A DNA stretch of 64,000 nucleotides from Halictus rubicundus (Eukaryota; Arthropoda; Insecta; Hymenoptera; Halictidae): contig NC_135152.1 in NCBI RefSeq assembly GCF_050948215.1, positions 4,312,310 through 4,376,309 on the forward strand, written 5' to 3'. Of the stretch, positions 47,217 through 59,480 are shown one piece after another. The translations under genes were made by a program, and so were the position numbers. Each line of letters starts with the position of its first letter. Positions within the stretch are counted from its first letter, which is position 1. Below the pieces are notes generated by a model. It was not told the DNA's origin and did no database searches. It worked only from the letters and a program-made list of their open reading frames with translations.

Positions 47217-49680
47217 AAGCGATTCGATCACGGCCCATCGATCATCGATCAGGCTGGACCACAGCGTTCCGGGCTCGATTCCTGGATCCAGCCTCGATCA
47301 TTCGCGGACTTGGGGTCGTCATGGATGTACACGTGCGCGTGTGTGTACATCGTTGGACACTTTTCGCGTCGAGGACGTCCGGACGGAGATCGCCTAATCG
47401 TGCCTCGGCTCGACGATCATTTATATTCTGTACGCAGGATACGTGCGTACGGAACGATCATTTTCACGCTTTCTGTGCGTGTGTGTGTACGAACAAACGT
47501 GTGCCTCTCTGTATGTGTGTAGATGGATGAGAGTGTGTGTGTGTGTGAATCCCGGCTGGGACGCGAATCTACGCGATTAGGGTAACCACGGAGCATTCGG
47601 AAGACGACGGTGCTCCGAAAACATGATGACGACGGGTTTGTTGCTACTGCAAACTAGAACGGTTGAGAGCACCATCGATTGCCCCCAGGGTCAAATGATC
47701 TCAGAGATAGATAGAAGACTATTCGTCTCGCTCTGTGTCGAGCGCTCCCCCTGTGGGCGTGGCCACGATGCCCCACGGGGCAATCTGTGCTCTTGCCACC
47801 GGTAAACCAGAGTTGGGCACAGATTTCGATTGAAATTTTTTATTTTGATTGATTAGTGCTCTCGATTGAGAAGAGGCTTTGTAGATAAACCAATTGTTAG
47901 TTGATCGTTCATTAAAGAAATTTTATCGTTGAAAAATTGCCAATTTATTTAATTTAAAAAATCTGTAATTCAATTGATCGATGATGTCAATCAAGTTCGT
48001 CGATCGAAGAATATCGGATGTCGGACAAATGACGATTGATTGAACCAATCGATCTGGACTTTATGCGTTTACGATGCCAATAAGTAGGAAATTGAAAACC
48101 ACCAGCACCAGTGTATTATGTTATTGTAAAGAATTTTTGTTGAGGAGACACATTGAGAAGGACATTAAGTATTTTGTATAAAGATCCACAATCTAATAAT
48201 AATTGAACAAGTGGTTTAAATTACTGCTTTCACTGCAACAAGAATTTCAACAGTTACTCGTTAATCTCTGATTCAATTGATGCTAAAAGTTGAATGTTCA
48301 ATTTAATCCTCATACGTTCTTCAGAATAAAAATTTACAGTCTGTTTATAGATACTGTACAATCTTTAATATCTTTCTATTTATTTTGCAAAATGTTTTTC
48401 CTTAAAACGTTGGACGATAAACGAAACACGGATTGTCAATTTGAGAGTTGCCAAATTTTACTCATCTCCTAATTTACACCTAATTTAGAGCTCGTAATCA
48501 ACTAGCACCACTAAGAACATTGTAAATATCTTTCTTCTCAGTAATTAATACTATGAATAACGTTGCAAATGTGTTTCTATCTCGACTATACATGGTCCAG
48601 ATCGAAATTAGGCTATTATCTCTAATTTCTGAGGAACATATGATGATTTATAACTAGAATGATTTGAGGATATTGTTACATTATTTCCGACTTTTTAAGT
48701 TTACTAAAAGAGAAAATATAATTTTAAAATCAATCTTACAATGGACAGATAATTTTGATTTTGCAAAATAAAATGTAAAAATCGTTTAAAAAGCAGATTT
48801 AAACATCCCCAGTCTATTAATGACTAAGCAAGAATGTAATTGATCGAATTTTCGGCCAACTCTGGGTCAGGGTACAAAATTTGGGCAAGTGTTCGTGTCT
48901 AGCTCGCCGTTGGGAACTTGTAGATCAGGATCCACGATCGATCGACCTGTTCATTAACGAATGCTCACGGCGATCTACAGATCTTGTCGCGAATCATGTC
49001 GCGACGTTCTCATTGCTCAAATCGACAAATCGTCGGTTAACTCCTATCTCTGTAGGCTCGTCGTGTCGTCGATCGTTCGATCGACGAATCCGAGAAATTC
49101 GTGGCGGGATGATCGAGAATATAGTCGATCCTTGATCCTAGAGGTGTCTTATCGGTTTCTAGGGAAAATGTTAGAGAGTTGCTCGGGCATTACGGGTAAT
49201 CGACAGATTATCAGCGAACCTCGACCACGATTGTGTCGTCCGTAATTCGTTTTTTCGAGAGATGCAATGATTTTTCAGCTATGCACACATGGCTGAACGC
49301 GTTGTCTCGATTCGAGAAAACTGAAAACTGAAAACTTGGCTGGACCTATTATATATGTATATGTGATGTGTACCACACTCCGAACGCGTAGGATAAGTAA
49401 TTTTGTATGATACGGACCACCCGCTGATGATAAAAAGAAATGTATTTATTTTAACGACGAATAAACTGTACCGTGTTTTGCACGAATTCGTTTATTTATC
49501 TTCCTCCAACCTGTTCCTGTTCCTCTCTTTCTTTCAGGTTTGCTTATCTGGAAATTTGGATTTCTTTTTTGAATTTGCGGGTTTTCGAATGGATTTTGGA
49601 TTTTATGCATTTATAATAAAAATGAGTAGATCAAATTTGAAACAGTAGAAAGATCAGAAGAATTTGAGAATGTGGCAGTT
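47217..49680. other. 3' flank of the second ELOVL gene; intergenic
   Basis: A (TG)n run is at 47531-47548. A GCCCCACGGGGC palindrome core lies at 47767-47792. Copies of the dispersed motif are at 48170-48204 (-), 48798-48830 (-, degenerate) and 49597-49635 (+). AATAAA at 48325-48330 is one possible polyadenylation signal. No gene was seen. Confidence 0.55.
47531..47548. repeat. (TG)n microsatellite
   Basis: A run of GT/TG dinucleotides in the ELOVL 3' flank. Confidence 0.85.
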
Positions 49681-50637
49681 AGAAATACAGAAATAAGAAT
49701 TGACGGCGTTCGTTGAATGTACGCGCATTCTAAAACAGAAACTGTATATTTGAATTGATATTTACAAAGAGCTGCTGAAGGTGGGTCAACGTTATGTCAA
49801 CGTACGTCAACGAAGGAAGCATTCAAGAACCTCTGGCCCACCCGGAGCTATGTAGCTAAAAGTAGACCAAGCTAGACTAGTGTAGGCCAGGGCAGCTCTG
49901 GAGGACCTGTGGTCAACTCCAAGGAAGGCAAGTGTAGGCCAGGGAGGTCAGGGTATTATGTTCAATAAATTAATGCGTGCGAACGTTCATGGTTCAAAAG
50001 TTATTCTGTACCTTGAGTTCTATCATTTATCTTTACTAAAAAATTAGGTGACAAGATGGTCAAGGGACTGCTTGTCGACATCATTGGCGAAAGGAATTGT
50101 TATAAACATTAAACAACCAGAAATAACAAATTTATCGATAATTACTATTCCGGCAATCGAGATTTACCGAAATTAATTGGGGTGGGGGAGTTGCGCACCA
50201 CGTACCGCGCAACTGAATTCGGCGGCCGCGCTCAGTCAGTCAGTCGAGGTGCGCACTCAAAAAGGAGCGGAAGTGCAGCGGGACCAGAAGGCCGAAGGAC
50301 CTTGGAGCTGCCCTGGCCCACCTTGACCACCCCGGCCCACTCTTGCCTACCTTCCAGTTGACCAGGGATCCACCAGAACTTCACTGGACATTACTGGCCG
50401 ACCTTGGTCTACCTTTAGCTAGCTTAAGGTGGACCAACGGTCATTTAAAACTTCCCTGGTCCACCTTAAGCTAGCTCGGGGTGAGCTTCTAGGGAACGGC
50501 GAGGTTCTTGGAAGCTTTCACCGCTCACCTTGGTCAACTTTCAGCAGCTCTTTGCAAGTAACAATTAAAATCTACACTTTCTGTTTTGGAATTCGTGTTC
50601 ATTCAACGAACGCGGTCAATTATTATTTCTGTGTTTT
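49681..50637. mobile_element. Non-autonomous element with long inverted arms
   Basis: The left arm (49681 to about 49957) and right arm (about 50320 to 50637) are inverted copies with mismatches and indels. Outer ends: ACAGAAATAAGAATTGAC against GTCAATTATTATTTCTGTG. Further in: GGCGTTCGTTGAATG against CATTCAACGAACGC, TTTACAAAGAGCTGCTGAA against TTCAGCAGCTCTTTGCAA, and GTGGTCAACTCC against the right-arm AGTTGACCAGGG. The arms are built of words such as GGTCCACCTT and GGCCAGGG. The spacer carries CAGTCAGTCAGTCG at 50234-50247. No transposase is present and a target duplication could not be fixed. The right end recurs in diverged form at 52200-52330. Confidence 0.65.
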
Positions 50638-51060
50638 TAATTCGAATTTGCGTCGGGACTTTTCAAAAGTTTCTCTACTTGAAATTATATTATATTTTAT
50701 TTTATTTTTTACATAAAATTGGTATTCCTCCGAACGGAGGTCCCTCAGGGACTCACTCACGGATGGGGCCGTGGGTGAGTACGGGTATTGGCGAACCCGG
50801 GGCGACCCGAAGCGCCATTTCAGTAGTTTGAAGTTCTGACTTCAACTACTCTTGTTGAATTCTTGTTGGTTAGGTCGCACTCGTGTGCGGGGTTAGCTTG
50901 GCTCTCGTGAGCTGGTGATAGGTTGGCTCTCGTGAGTTGGATAGATTTCGCACTCTTGTGCGTGTTAGGTAGGCCGTACTCGTGTGCGGGGTTTAGAGTT
51001 GTATTTCGTCGTTTCTTCATGTCAACATTTCGTCTTCTTTTCATCGTCATCGAATTGTGA

Positions 51061-51260
51061 CTAATTATGATTCGTCTGCTTCAGCTGGAGTACGACAGCT
51101 CATCATCTTTGTCATCGACGGAGGACAACACATCGACTGAAGACGTCAACAACATCGTGTCTAATTATTCTTAGTCTGTTTCAGCTGAAATCCAACAGCT
51201 GAGCATCTGGTCATCGAACGCAGACATTATATCAAACAACGCATCGACGAAGACATCGAA
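51061..51260. repeat. 100-bp tandem duplication, diverged
   Basis: CTAATTATGATTCGTCTGCT at 51061 and CTAATTATTCTTAGTCTGTT at 51161 begin two copies exactly 100 bp apart. Both continue with TCAGCTG, an AACAGCT/GACAGCT stretch, TCATCGA and ACATCGA-like words. Confidence 0.7.
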
Positions 51261-52044
51261 ATAATTGTAAGTTAGAATTAGTTTAATTCTTAAGATCGTT
51301 GTTGTAAATATGTCGAGTTGTTATTGCCCTAACTTCACTTTGATCGACTCGATTGTTAACTCTGACACAGCAGAAGGCTGTGTCGGACCTTTTTTGCAAG
51401 TTTTGAACCGGTCCACGTTGCGATATTCGGCGTGGATGCACTGGGAAATGATGGTCAGGAAGTAGTACTCGCCAGGTAAAACCCTTCCTTTGTAAAATGT
51501 CTGCCTAAGTCATGTCGACGCTGGCGTGGCTCGCGCCGGGAGCAGGGGTTTCATTCCCCATAAGTCTCTTCGTCGCCTTGTTGCGTCAGCGTTGCTCGTG
51601 GCGGGTAGTTGGGGTTAAGTTGATCTATCAAAAGGTGGAGGCGTCCCTGGTCATCATTCCCCGTGTCTGCGTCGGGTATCGTATACTGGTCGGCAGAAAG
51701 CTCTGCAAACATTGTACGCGTCGCGCCACCCTCGAACCAGAGCCTTCTGCTCTGGCTCGGTTTTGTTTCTCTCTTTGAAAGAATCAGAGCCTTCTGCCTG
51801 ATTCGTTTTTGATACCTTTTGCCCCGCAATAATTACTCGACATACGCTAAATGGAAAAGTGAACTTTTCTTTCTGTGGAAAAGTAATCTCATCCATTTAG
51901 CGATCTGCGAAATTTAGTTTATAAGATTGTACATCGTCGTTGTAAGAAAGGGAGTCAGAAGGAAGCGGATTGAATTCCTTCTGGTTTCCTTTCGGGTCTC
52001 TTGTGCAGCAACCTCCTCGTGGTGAGACCTGGGCAATCGGTATG

Positions 52045-52088
52045 ATTCTCTATTTGTAAGATCTTCTAGTATCTTACAAAGAGAGAAT
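52045..52088. repeat. Short hairpin, 18-bp stem, 8-nt loop
   Basis: ATTCTCTATTTGTAAGAT (52045-52062) and ATCTTACAAAGAGAGAAT (52071-52088) pair with one mismatch around CTTCTAGT. It is too short for an animal miRNA precursor and is probably part of the repeat nest. Confidence 0.8.
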
Positions 52089-52199
52089 AATATCGAGCTA
52101 ATAGCTGCTCATTTATAATTTCCTATAACATTGTAAAATAGAATTTAGGACTTGCAAGTTATAAAAACTTGTGTATTTCATTGAATTGTGTCTGAATTT

Positions 52200-52500
52200 A
52201 CTTTAGGCTACCTCGGGATGAGCCGAAGGTCCTTCAATGCTTTCCTTGTTTACTCTTGGTCCATCTTCACCTTCAAGGCTGCTCCTTTCAATTATTAATC
52301 GAAACACGCAGTTTTTGTTTCGGAATATCTTTTCATTCAATGAAAAAGGATTAGCTTGGCCCTATTGAGCGAGTGTTAGGTTAGTGTTAGGTTTGCTCTC
52401 CTCAGCGGGTTAGATTTACACCTGTTTACACCCGTGTGCGAGAACGGTAGGCCGTACTCCTGTATGGGGTTCAGAGTCGTATCTTCATCATTTATCATAG
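52200..52500. repeat. Diverged direct copy of the segment at 50460-51030
   Basis: Parallel order of landmarks: GGCTACCTCGGGATGAGC (52207) with AGCTAGCTCGGGGTGAGC (50464), TTTGTTTCGGAATATC with TTCTGTTTTGGAATTC, CATTCAATGAA with CATTCAACGAA, TTAGCTTGGCC with TTAGCTTGGCT, and GGTAGGCCGTACTC with the same word at 50966. The copy lacks about 230 bp of the first segment. Confidence 0.65.
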
Positions 52501-54495
52501 GTTTATCGTGGATCTAGTTACAAGATTTATCGTTCGTCAGAGTAGAGGGCGTAAGAAATCTAGTTGTTGTTAACGATGTCGGTATTTCAGATAGTGAGAC
52601 ACGAAACCCCATATGGTGATTGGTCTACTCCTATACCATACCTCGTCTGTGATGAAATGTGCTTACGGATTGTGCTTCGAGAGTTTACCGGTAGTGGCGC
52701 TACTATCGTCTACCTTTTTATCCTTCGTCGGTAACATTTCGCTATCAGTTTGAGCGTTTCGCCACTATACGAAATGGCGCTATTTTGAGATTTTCAAGAG
52801 AAGACGATTCTTGTCGAAATTTACATTGTACCCTATGCGAAAATCGGTAAGAATCATTTGGGGCTATACTTTTAAGTGTTATAGCAATTTACACGAATAG
52901 TTGAGAATCAATATTCTTAAAAGAGGAAATTGAAACAACACTCTTCTGAAATAATATCGAATTTTCAAGAAATTATTACTTTCATTTCTTTTACAGCCAC
53001 TACTACACAATCAAACCCTGCAGAGGCTGACTTCGAATGATGATTTTGGTTCAAGGAAAACGAGATTCCCAAAAAAAAAACCGTTTACGTCATAATATAA
53101 TCTCATTGTCCAAATGTTATTATAAATTCTTATTAGATTACTGTTTGTTTGTGTCCCTATGTCATTTACACAATTCTCGGTAAAGTTTTCCAACATTAGT
53201 ACATAAACATAAAGTTCCAACATTAATTACACTTCTTTTTAAAGCATAATGAATATTATAAAAGAGATATAAAACTTATATATTAACTAATTTTAATGAA
53301 ACAAATTTAATATTTCTAGTCCCTGGCTGCTGTCCGTTAGGGGAAGTCCCTTTAGGGTTAAACGCCTTTCAGAACTGTTCAAAGCAAGTCCAAGATAGTC
53401 GAAAGAAATTGTTCGATCAACAATTGAAAGTGATTCTTCGTGATGAATCTTCTCTGGTACCGTACTGAGACGCAAATTCGTTTTTATAACAGTTCTGAAA
53501 CCCTGGCGAACGCATCTCCTGCGTAGAGGCCTTGTAACTAGCGCAGCCAGCGCAGCGGCCAAGTAAGATCTCACCTGTTGAATGCCAGGTGAAATGTCAG
53601 TCGATGCACCCACGTGATTCGTGGCGATTCGACTCGTGTCCCGCGGATCTTGGAAAGCTGTCGTGCCACTTCGTAGTCGCGAGCCGACGGTCGCTAGAGA
53701 TCGACGTCGCGAATCGTATCCGATCGATTGAATCGGCGAACTTCCAGAAATTCGATTTTGATCGTTCCACTCTCCCCGAAAGTCTCGCACGTTTTATCCG
53801 AATTTAACCCGTTCGCATCATTAGCGTATACGTACGGCGCTGTCTTCCTGGCCGCTATCACCACAGCGTACATACACGCGCGATTTCGAACCTAACAGTA
53901 TGTATAACAAGTATACCGAACACGAGTGTTCGGATGTTCACTTTGATTACCATTGAAATAAACTTTATTTCAAAATGAAATTAAATAACTAAATGAAAAT
54001 TGAAAATTTGTCGTTAAAAATGGGCTTTCTACCTTTAAATGGTATAGAATAAACATGTAGGCTATAATAATATTTCTCGATCAAAACACATCATAACTAG
54101 GCTTAGTACTTTAAAACAGTGAAGACATTAGAAGAATTGAATAATGCTATTTATTATTTTCAGCCTGTTAAACATTAAACGTTTGTCACAGTTCAGATAG
54201 AAAATTTTTATTTTTCAAAAAGATCCACAGTCTATTGATAACATTTCCATTTTAGAATCGCGTTCGAACAATAAGGCAGTCTGATATCCGAGGTTCGGAT
54301 AATCGAGGTTCTACCGTGTGTACAAATCAATCGAATACGATGAAATATATATTTGCTGTTTGAAATCGATCTTTCGAAATCTAATGAAATGATGCAAATG
54401 GGTTAAGCAAGCGCGTAAAGTGTGCCCCGCGAACGGTTCGCCGTTTGTTCCGGTTTGCAGCAGCGTTTGTTCAAACATTCCGCCAGCTGACGAGC
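52501..54495. other. Intergenic upstream of HGSNAT
   Basis: A GC-richer block at 53300-53810 holds a 165-codon minus-strand frame without recognisable features. Within it CAACAG|GTGAGA (minus, near 53573) would be a good donor, so the block may be a first or untranslated exon of a divergent transcript. A dispersed-motif copy lies at 54203-54240 (-). Otherwise AT-rich. Confidence 0.45.
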
Positions 54496-57400
54496 ATGGA
54501 CAGCTCCGAGGTCTGCGATCAGGACAGCTTGCGATTCGACGAGGCCTGTCTTCGTCTGCGAAACGAACACGAGGGACAAGACGCGTGGCTCTACTGGCTC
54601 TCATTCGACTGCGCTGCCGTGAGTTTATCATCGATTACGCTTTTATTCGATCAAGTAGACTGTGCATTCTATTGGGTCAGTGGAAAAGTTTAGATCCGAG
54701 TCCTGGCTGCATTTTCATACAAACTCGGGTACGAACTTCTGCACCGACCTAATACCTACAGACAATTTATAGACTAGTTTGCACACATTACTATTTGCTT
54801 GTGGTAGTTCCCAGCATTTCGAATTTTTATCACCGAGGACCCAGCTTCAGGCTCCCTCTTCTTCTTTTTTAGTTCCAACTGTTTCCCTTCAGATAATATA
54901 TCCTATACTGATTTTTATCTTATTATAATTGCGGGATTTTTTATATTGAAGACCTAGCTTTAACCCTTAACATGATAACACAAAGGCTCCAATATATATG
55001 GTGTCTCAAAATGTACTTCCTTGATTTGTAAAGTAACGATAATAAAACCTGGGGTCCCGGCTTGGCGAGGACCTGACGCAGACACCCGAGAGCTGAGGCT
55101 GAGACGCTGTTGTGCCTTTTTCAGTGTCCGTACACCCGTATCAAGCATCTCGCAGCAAACTCGAGTCCCAGCGTGACGATCGACACTCTCAGGCCATCCA
55201 GTTTGAGGGTCCTTGACGCCGAGGACCCCATCGAATATCTGTCCGCGAAGAACACTAGGTAGATCGGACGACGCGAGGTGTCGAGCGGAGATGTTTTTGT
55301 TCAACCGGTTCTGCTGTTGATCACGGTTATCTGCATCGTTCGAGCGCGTCCCAGAAACTGTTTTTCGCATTCCAGCAACGTGATCTGCGAGCTGACGCCG
55401 AGCCTCGGCCAATTCGGCGTCTACGAGCTGTCCATTCAGCCGGAAGGCTGCGACTTCAGGGTCTTGACACCACCCACCTACGCTTACACAGGCAAGACCT
55501 CCAATTTCCCTTCAAGCGCTTCGTTTGAGATGTACCTCGGAAGACAGCTCCCCGATTTGTACTGACTTTACACGATTAATAATTGTGTCCAAAATAGCTT
55601 GAACAAATGATAATGAATAGACGGCTGATTTTCTTACGTAAAGTAAAATTGATCTAAAACTGAAGTAAACCAAGTTTCCAAAATATTTCCAAATTTTTGT
55701 AATGCTCCTCCGTGTCTCTTCTCATTTTTGTGATAAATGAACGGAAATCCGCAGTCCAACTACGAAGCAATATGGATCACGTTTAGTGCTCGACGGGATT
55801 ACTGAATTTTCGGTGTCTGAACGGCAAACTCGGCTGCTTCCAGAACTCTTCGTTATTTTCGGGGTGCTGATAGTCGTCCTGCTTGGCCTGTCCAGCCTGA
55901 AATTACTGTGGCACCTGTGCCGGAAGAAGTGCGCGAAACATCAGGTGGACGACGCGACGAACCAACCCGTGAAACGTCGCGTGAAAGCAATCGATACAGT
56001 TCGAGGGTGAGCCTCCGAAGCCTGTCAGCCATTTTCTTTGAACAACCAGTTTCTACCGACACCATATCGTCAACTCGAAATCTAGAAGATGGGTCCCAAA
56101 ACCTCCGGGACCGCTATTTTTAATCGATTCCACTTTCCTTAAAACCTGAAAATAGAACACGCTCAACTACGCTTGCAAGGACAATAACTTTTCCAAAATT
56201 GAACCGAGCGACTGGGACTCTTCCAGAAGTTAGAAAATATTAAAAAGGTTGCCCTTTAAAAAATTATTGCTTAGACCAATTGCAGTCTTCTCGAATTTTT
56301 ATGCACACTAACGAATAAAATAAGTCTGCTAACTGCTCGAAAAACCGCAGGTCAGTTGGTACAATTTTGAAAAAGATATTTTATTTTGAAAAGCAGCTCT
56401 AATCTATCGATGGCTTGAATTGTTTGAATTTCAACAGGGCGAGCACGTTGTTAATGATCTTCGTCAATGACGGATCCGGTGGTTACAAGATCCTGGAACA
56501 CGCCACTTGGAACGGACTACTTTTAGGGGACTTGGTCTTCCCATGCTTCATATGGATCATGGGGATGTGCATCCCCGTAGCACTGGCTGGCCAGATAAAG
56601 CGCATGACGCCTAGAGTCGTCATCCTGAGAGGGATCATTAAGGTTCGACAAATTTGAGAACTTGGCAGCAAAATGTTGCTGCACTAATTTGATCGCAACT
56701 TTTCCATGATGCCCCAACAGTATTCGTCAGGATGATAATAAACAGTACCGCAGACTGTTTACCTGCGAACAGAATTGTGTCAAGCGATAGTAGATCGTGT
56801 TTTACTTTATCTGACACACTTTCGCCCGATCTTGTAAAATTATCTAATCTTTAATTAATCAATTGATCGCGGGCATCGAGTACCGGCTTATCACGAGGCT
56901 CATTAATTGACATTCGGTGTATTATATCAGAAATATTATTGTTTATTGCTAACAGAGAAGCGTTTTGCTGTTTCTGATCGGAGTATCGTTGAACACGGCC
57001 GCCGCTGGAGCTCAACTCGAAACGATCAGAATATTCGGAGTTCTGCAACGTTTTAGCCTGACTTACCTAATCGTCGCCTCGACCTACCTCTGTTTGATGT
57101 CCAAGAGGCCGGTGAAGTCACAAGTGAGTGCAAGATGCCCCGTGGGGCGAACCGTCGAGACCGGGAGCAAAGAAACCACGCCCACTCGGGACCACCCACT
57201 TGACAAAAAAAAACAACTATTAGCCTTCTTTATCCCACTACTTTCTACGATGTAACTTGACGTGTAGTATTCTCGTGATTTTTACGGTTCCTTATGATCT
57301 TCGTGACCCTCGTGACCCTTACATTATGACCTTATGACCGTATGACCAAACGCAATTGAATTAACTCAGACCTGCCCCAATCACTTATGGCTTTCATAAA

Positions 57401-59228
57401 TCCGTACGATTTTTATACAATAATTTCATTGATTTTTCTGACCCTTATGGCGATTGCTAGATGCATTTAGTTCTTCTCATAATAATTTTAGTGAGCGGGA
57501 AATAATTTTCAAATTCATCAAATGTTTTTTCTATTTTACATTTAAGCAACTCATTTTTATTACAAACGCATAGAACCCACAGCCTACTTACGACTGTTAC
57601 GATTGTTATGATCATTAGGATAATTCTTACGATCTTCATGACCCATATGACCTTTATGACAATTATGAACCCAGTGACTCTGACAATTGTTATGATCCTT
57701 ATGAAATGGTCAAATCCCAAGCTACATTCCTTCTTTCAAACTGTAAATCGTAAAAATTACATGAAACAGTCTCCCATGCAACGCGAGGTGCAAGACATAT
57801 TCATGTTGCTGCCCCAGTGGTGCGTGATGCTCGCCATTGTTGCCGTTCACTGCGTCCTGACGTTCTGTCTGGACGTTCCCGGATGTCCCACGTACGTACG
57901 TATATTGCAATGAACAATCGTTCCTCTTCGCGCCTAGTGATTCAAAGAATTATTGTCAGCGGATACCTCGGTCCCGGCGGTCTACACGACGACGGGAAAC
58001 ACTATGATTGCGCCGGTGGGGCAGCCGGCTACATCGACAGAATAGTACTCAAAGAACCACATTTGCATTATTCGGCGACCGTTTACAACTCCGGCCCATA
58101 TGACCCCGAAGGAATTTTAGGTATGCCATGAATACTTTTTTGGTTCGATTAACCCTTCGAAAATTAATTCGACCACGTAATTGGAAATTTTAATCGAACG
58201 AGGAGTTCTGTTTGCACGATCACTGGATTAGATCTTTATGGATTCATGACAAAAATTAGTAGATCAAATGCAAAACAATACAAATATTTAAAAAATTTGT
58301 AGATACTCTCGCATTATTTTCAGCCCATTCAAAATATTAAAAAAAAATACTCATATCTATGCAGCTGTATCTTGCCATTGGGACAACAATTTTTATTTTG
58401 CATAAAGATCGACAGCCTAATCACCACTGTCCAGTCTATTTTCACAATCGTGATGTCTAGAAAGTAATGATTATGTTCGTGACTTCGGAGACTCACGACC
58501 GAAAACGTGCTTCGTTTTCCAAGGTACGCTTACGTCAACGTTCCACGTGTTCCTCGGCCTGCACGCCGGCATAATTATGATGTCGTACAAGGACTGGAAG
58601 GCGCGGGTGATTAGGTGGCTCGCGTGGGCTGCAGTTTTCGGTTGCATCGGCTGCGCCCTGCATTTCACCAACGTGATCCCGGTGAATAAGAGCTTATGGT
58701 GGGTACAGAACCTCCAAAAATAGCCCGCAGAACCGAAATACGTACAACGTCGATTGCAACGCATGATTTTATTCGTCGCAAACAGGTCCCTGTCGTTCGT
58801 GTTCGTCACGACGTCCTTCTCTCTCGCACTTCTGACCGCGTGTTACCTGCTCGTGGACGTTGTCAACCTGTGGAACGGCGGGCCTTTCCGAATCCCAGGT
58901 ACGTGTCACTTTCACATTATTGCATAACGAGCTATAATGCAACTGTACTTGTGCTTCTAAAATAACGTTCTTTGATTTTGATTCATCAAATTTGTTGGAA
59001 CCAAATATTGTTAAGCCAGTGGATTGTGAATGTTATTTTTGCGCAGGCATGAACCCGTTGCTGTTATATGTCGGCCACATGCTCTGCTATCAAATTTTCC
59101 CGTTCCACTGGAGCATTGGTAACATGGAGAGCCGAGGACTGCGTTTGTTGGAGTCCGTTTGGTGCGTTGGTTTGTGGACAGTGATCGCATACGTTATGCA
59201 CAGGCTGCGTGTATATATTACCTTGTGA
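54496..59228 (+). CDS. HGSNAT: Heparan-alpha-glucosaminide N-acetyltransferase
   Basis: A lysosomal membrane enzyme that passes an acetyl group from cytosolic acetyl-CoA to terminal glucosamine of heparan sulfate. Eleven exons join in phase to 560 aa: 54496-54618, 55125-55258, 55355-55491, 55844-56006, 56438-56642, 56956-57123, 57770-57891, 57960-58120, 58524-58698, 58786-58898, 59047-59228. Key segments: a lumenal domain with CPYTR and a cysteine-containing C-half; a first membrane helix (LFVIFGVLIVVLLGLSSLKL); then VKAIDTVRGASTLLMIFVND and H207ATWNGLLLGDLVFP, whose histidine matches the acetyl-accepting His of the human enzyme; then GCPTGYLGPGG, GGAAGYIDR, YDPEGILG, NPLLLYVGH. Intron 3 has a GC donor (ACAG|GCAAGA). 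The Met at 54496 is chosen by position; no signal peptide is evident after it, and a further 5' exon is possible. Introns 6 and 7 and the 3' flank carry dispersed motifs and minisatellites. AATAAA at 59513-59518. Confidence 0.93.
57285..57700. repeat. Degenerate TTATGACCC-type minisatellite in HGSNAT intron 6
   Basis: Two tracts, at about 57285-57345 and 57598-57700, are rich in 9-bp-spaced words such as CTTATGACC, CTTCATGACC and GTTATGATC. They are separated by unrelated AT-rich sequence and a dispersed-motif copy at 57552-57595 (-). Confidence 0.6.
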
Positions 59229-59289
59229 AACAATGTTCGCGAGATTGATCAAATATAGTTTCGAAGATATTGCGAACCGCTTTTGTCTG

Positions 59290-59480
59290 TTCATTATGAT
59301 GATTGTGGTCATTATTACCCCTAGAACCATTATGATCATTGTAGTCATTATGGCCCCTAGGACCATTATGATCATTGTAGTCATTATGACCCTTATGCCC
59401 ATCGTGATTCCTGTCATTCTTATGAATTGCACGACCCACGGGATTTTTGCAACCCTGATGGAACTTACCGATTCTTGCGA
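59290..59480. repeat. Minisatellite just past the HGSNAT stop, 9-bp and 36-bp periodicity
   Basis: Two 36-bp units of the form ATTGTAGTCATTATGGCCCC plus TAGGACCATTATGATC follow one another, after a more diverged one, and grade into CTTATGCCC and CTTATGAATT words. All reduce to the 9-bp ATTATGACC-like word. Located in the 3' UTR. Confidence 0.7.

Larger units (their letters stand above)
50638..52199. other. Repeat nest between two related segments
   Basis: Contains short internal repeats (ACTCGTGTGCGGGGTT, GGCTCTCGTGAG(C/T)TGG at 50875-51000), a 100-bp tandem duplication and several small inverted repeats, including CGCTAAATGG/CCATTTAGCG at 51846-51904. Open frames here are short and arise from the repeats. 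Confidence 0.5.

Noticed and set aside
46584..47231. 215-codon minus-strand frame opposite the last ELOVL exon
   Set aside because: It is the antisense shadow of a GC-rich coding exon; the sense strand encodes clear ELOVL motifs.
51535..51570. Possible tRNA T-arm (GGGG-TTTCATT-CCCC)
   Set aside because: The loop does not match the TTCRANY consensus and no acceptor, D or anticodon stems could be placed.
52045..52088. Hairpin as a microRNA precursor
   Set aside because: The stem is only 18 bp and the whole fold 44 nt, too short for an animal pre-miRNA.
50638..52500. LTR retrotransposon bounded by the two related segments
   Set aside because: The direct copies differ in length and are highly diverged, no primer-binding site, gag or pol sequence lies between them.
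53293..53790. 165-codon minus-strand frame upstream of HGSNAT
   Set aside because: No ATG start, no recognisable protein; only an internal donor-like site, kept as a remark.
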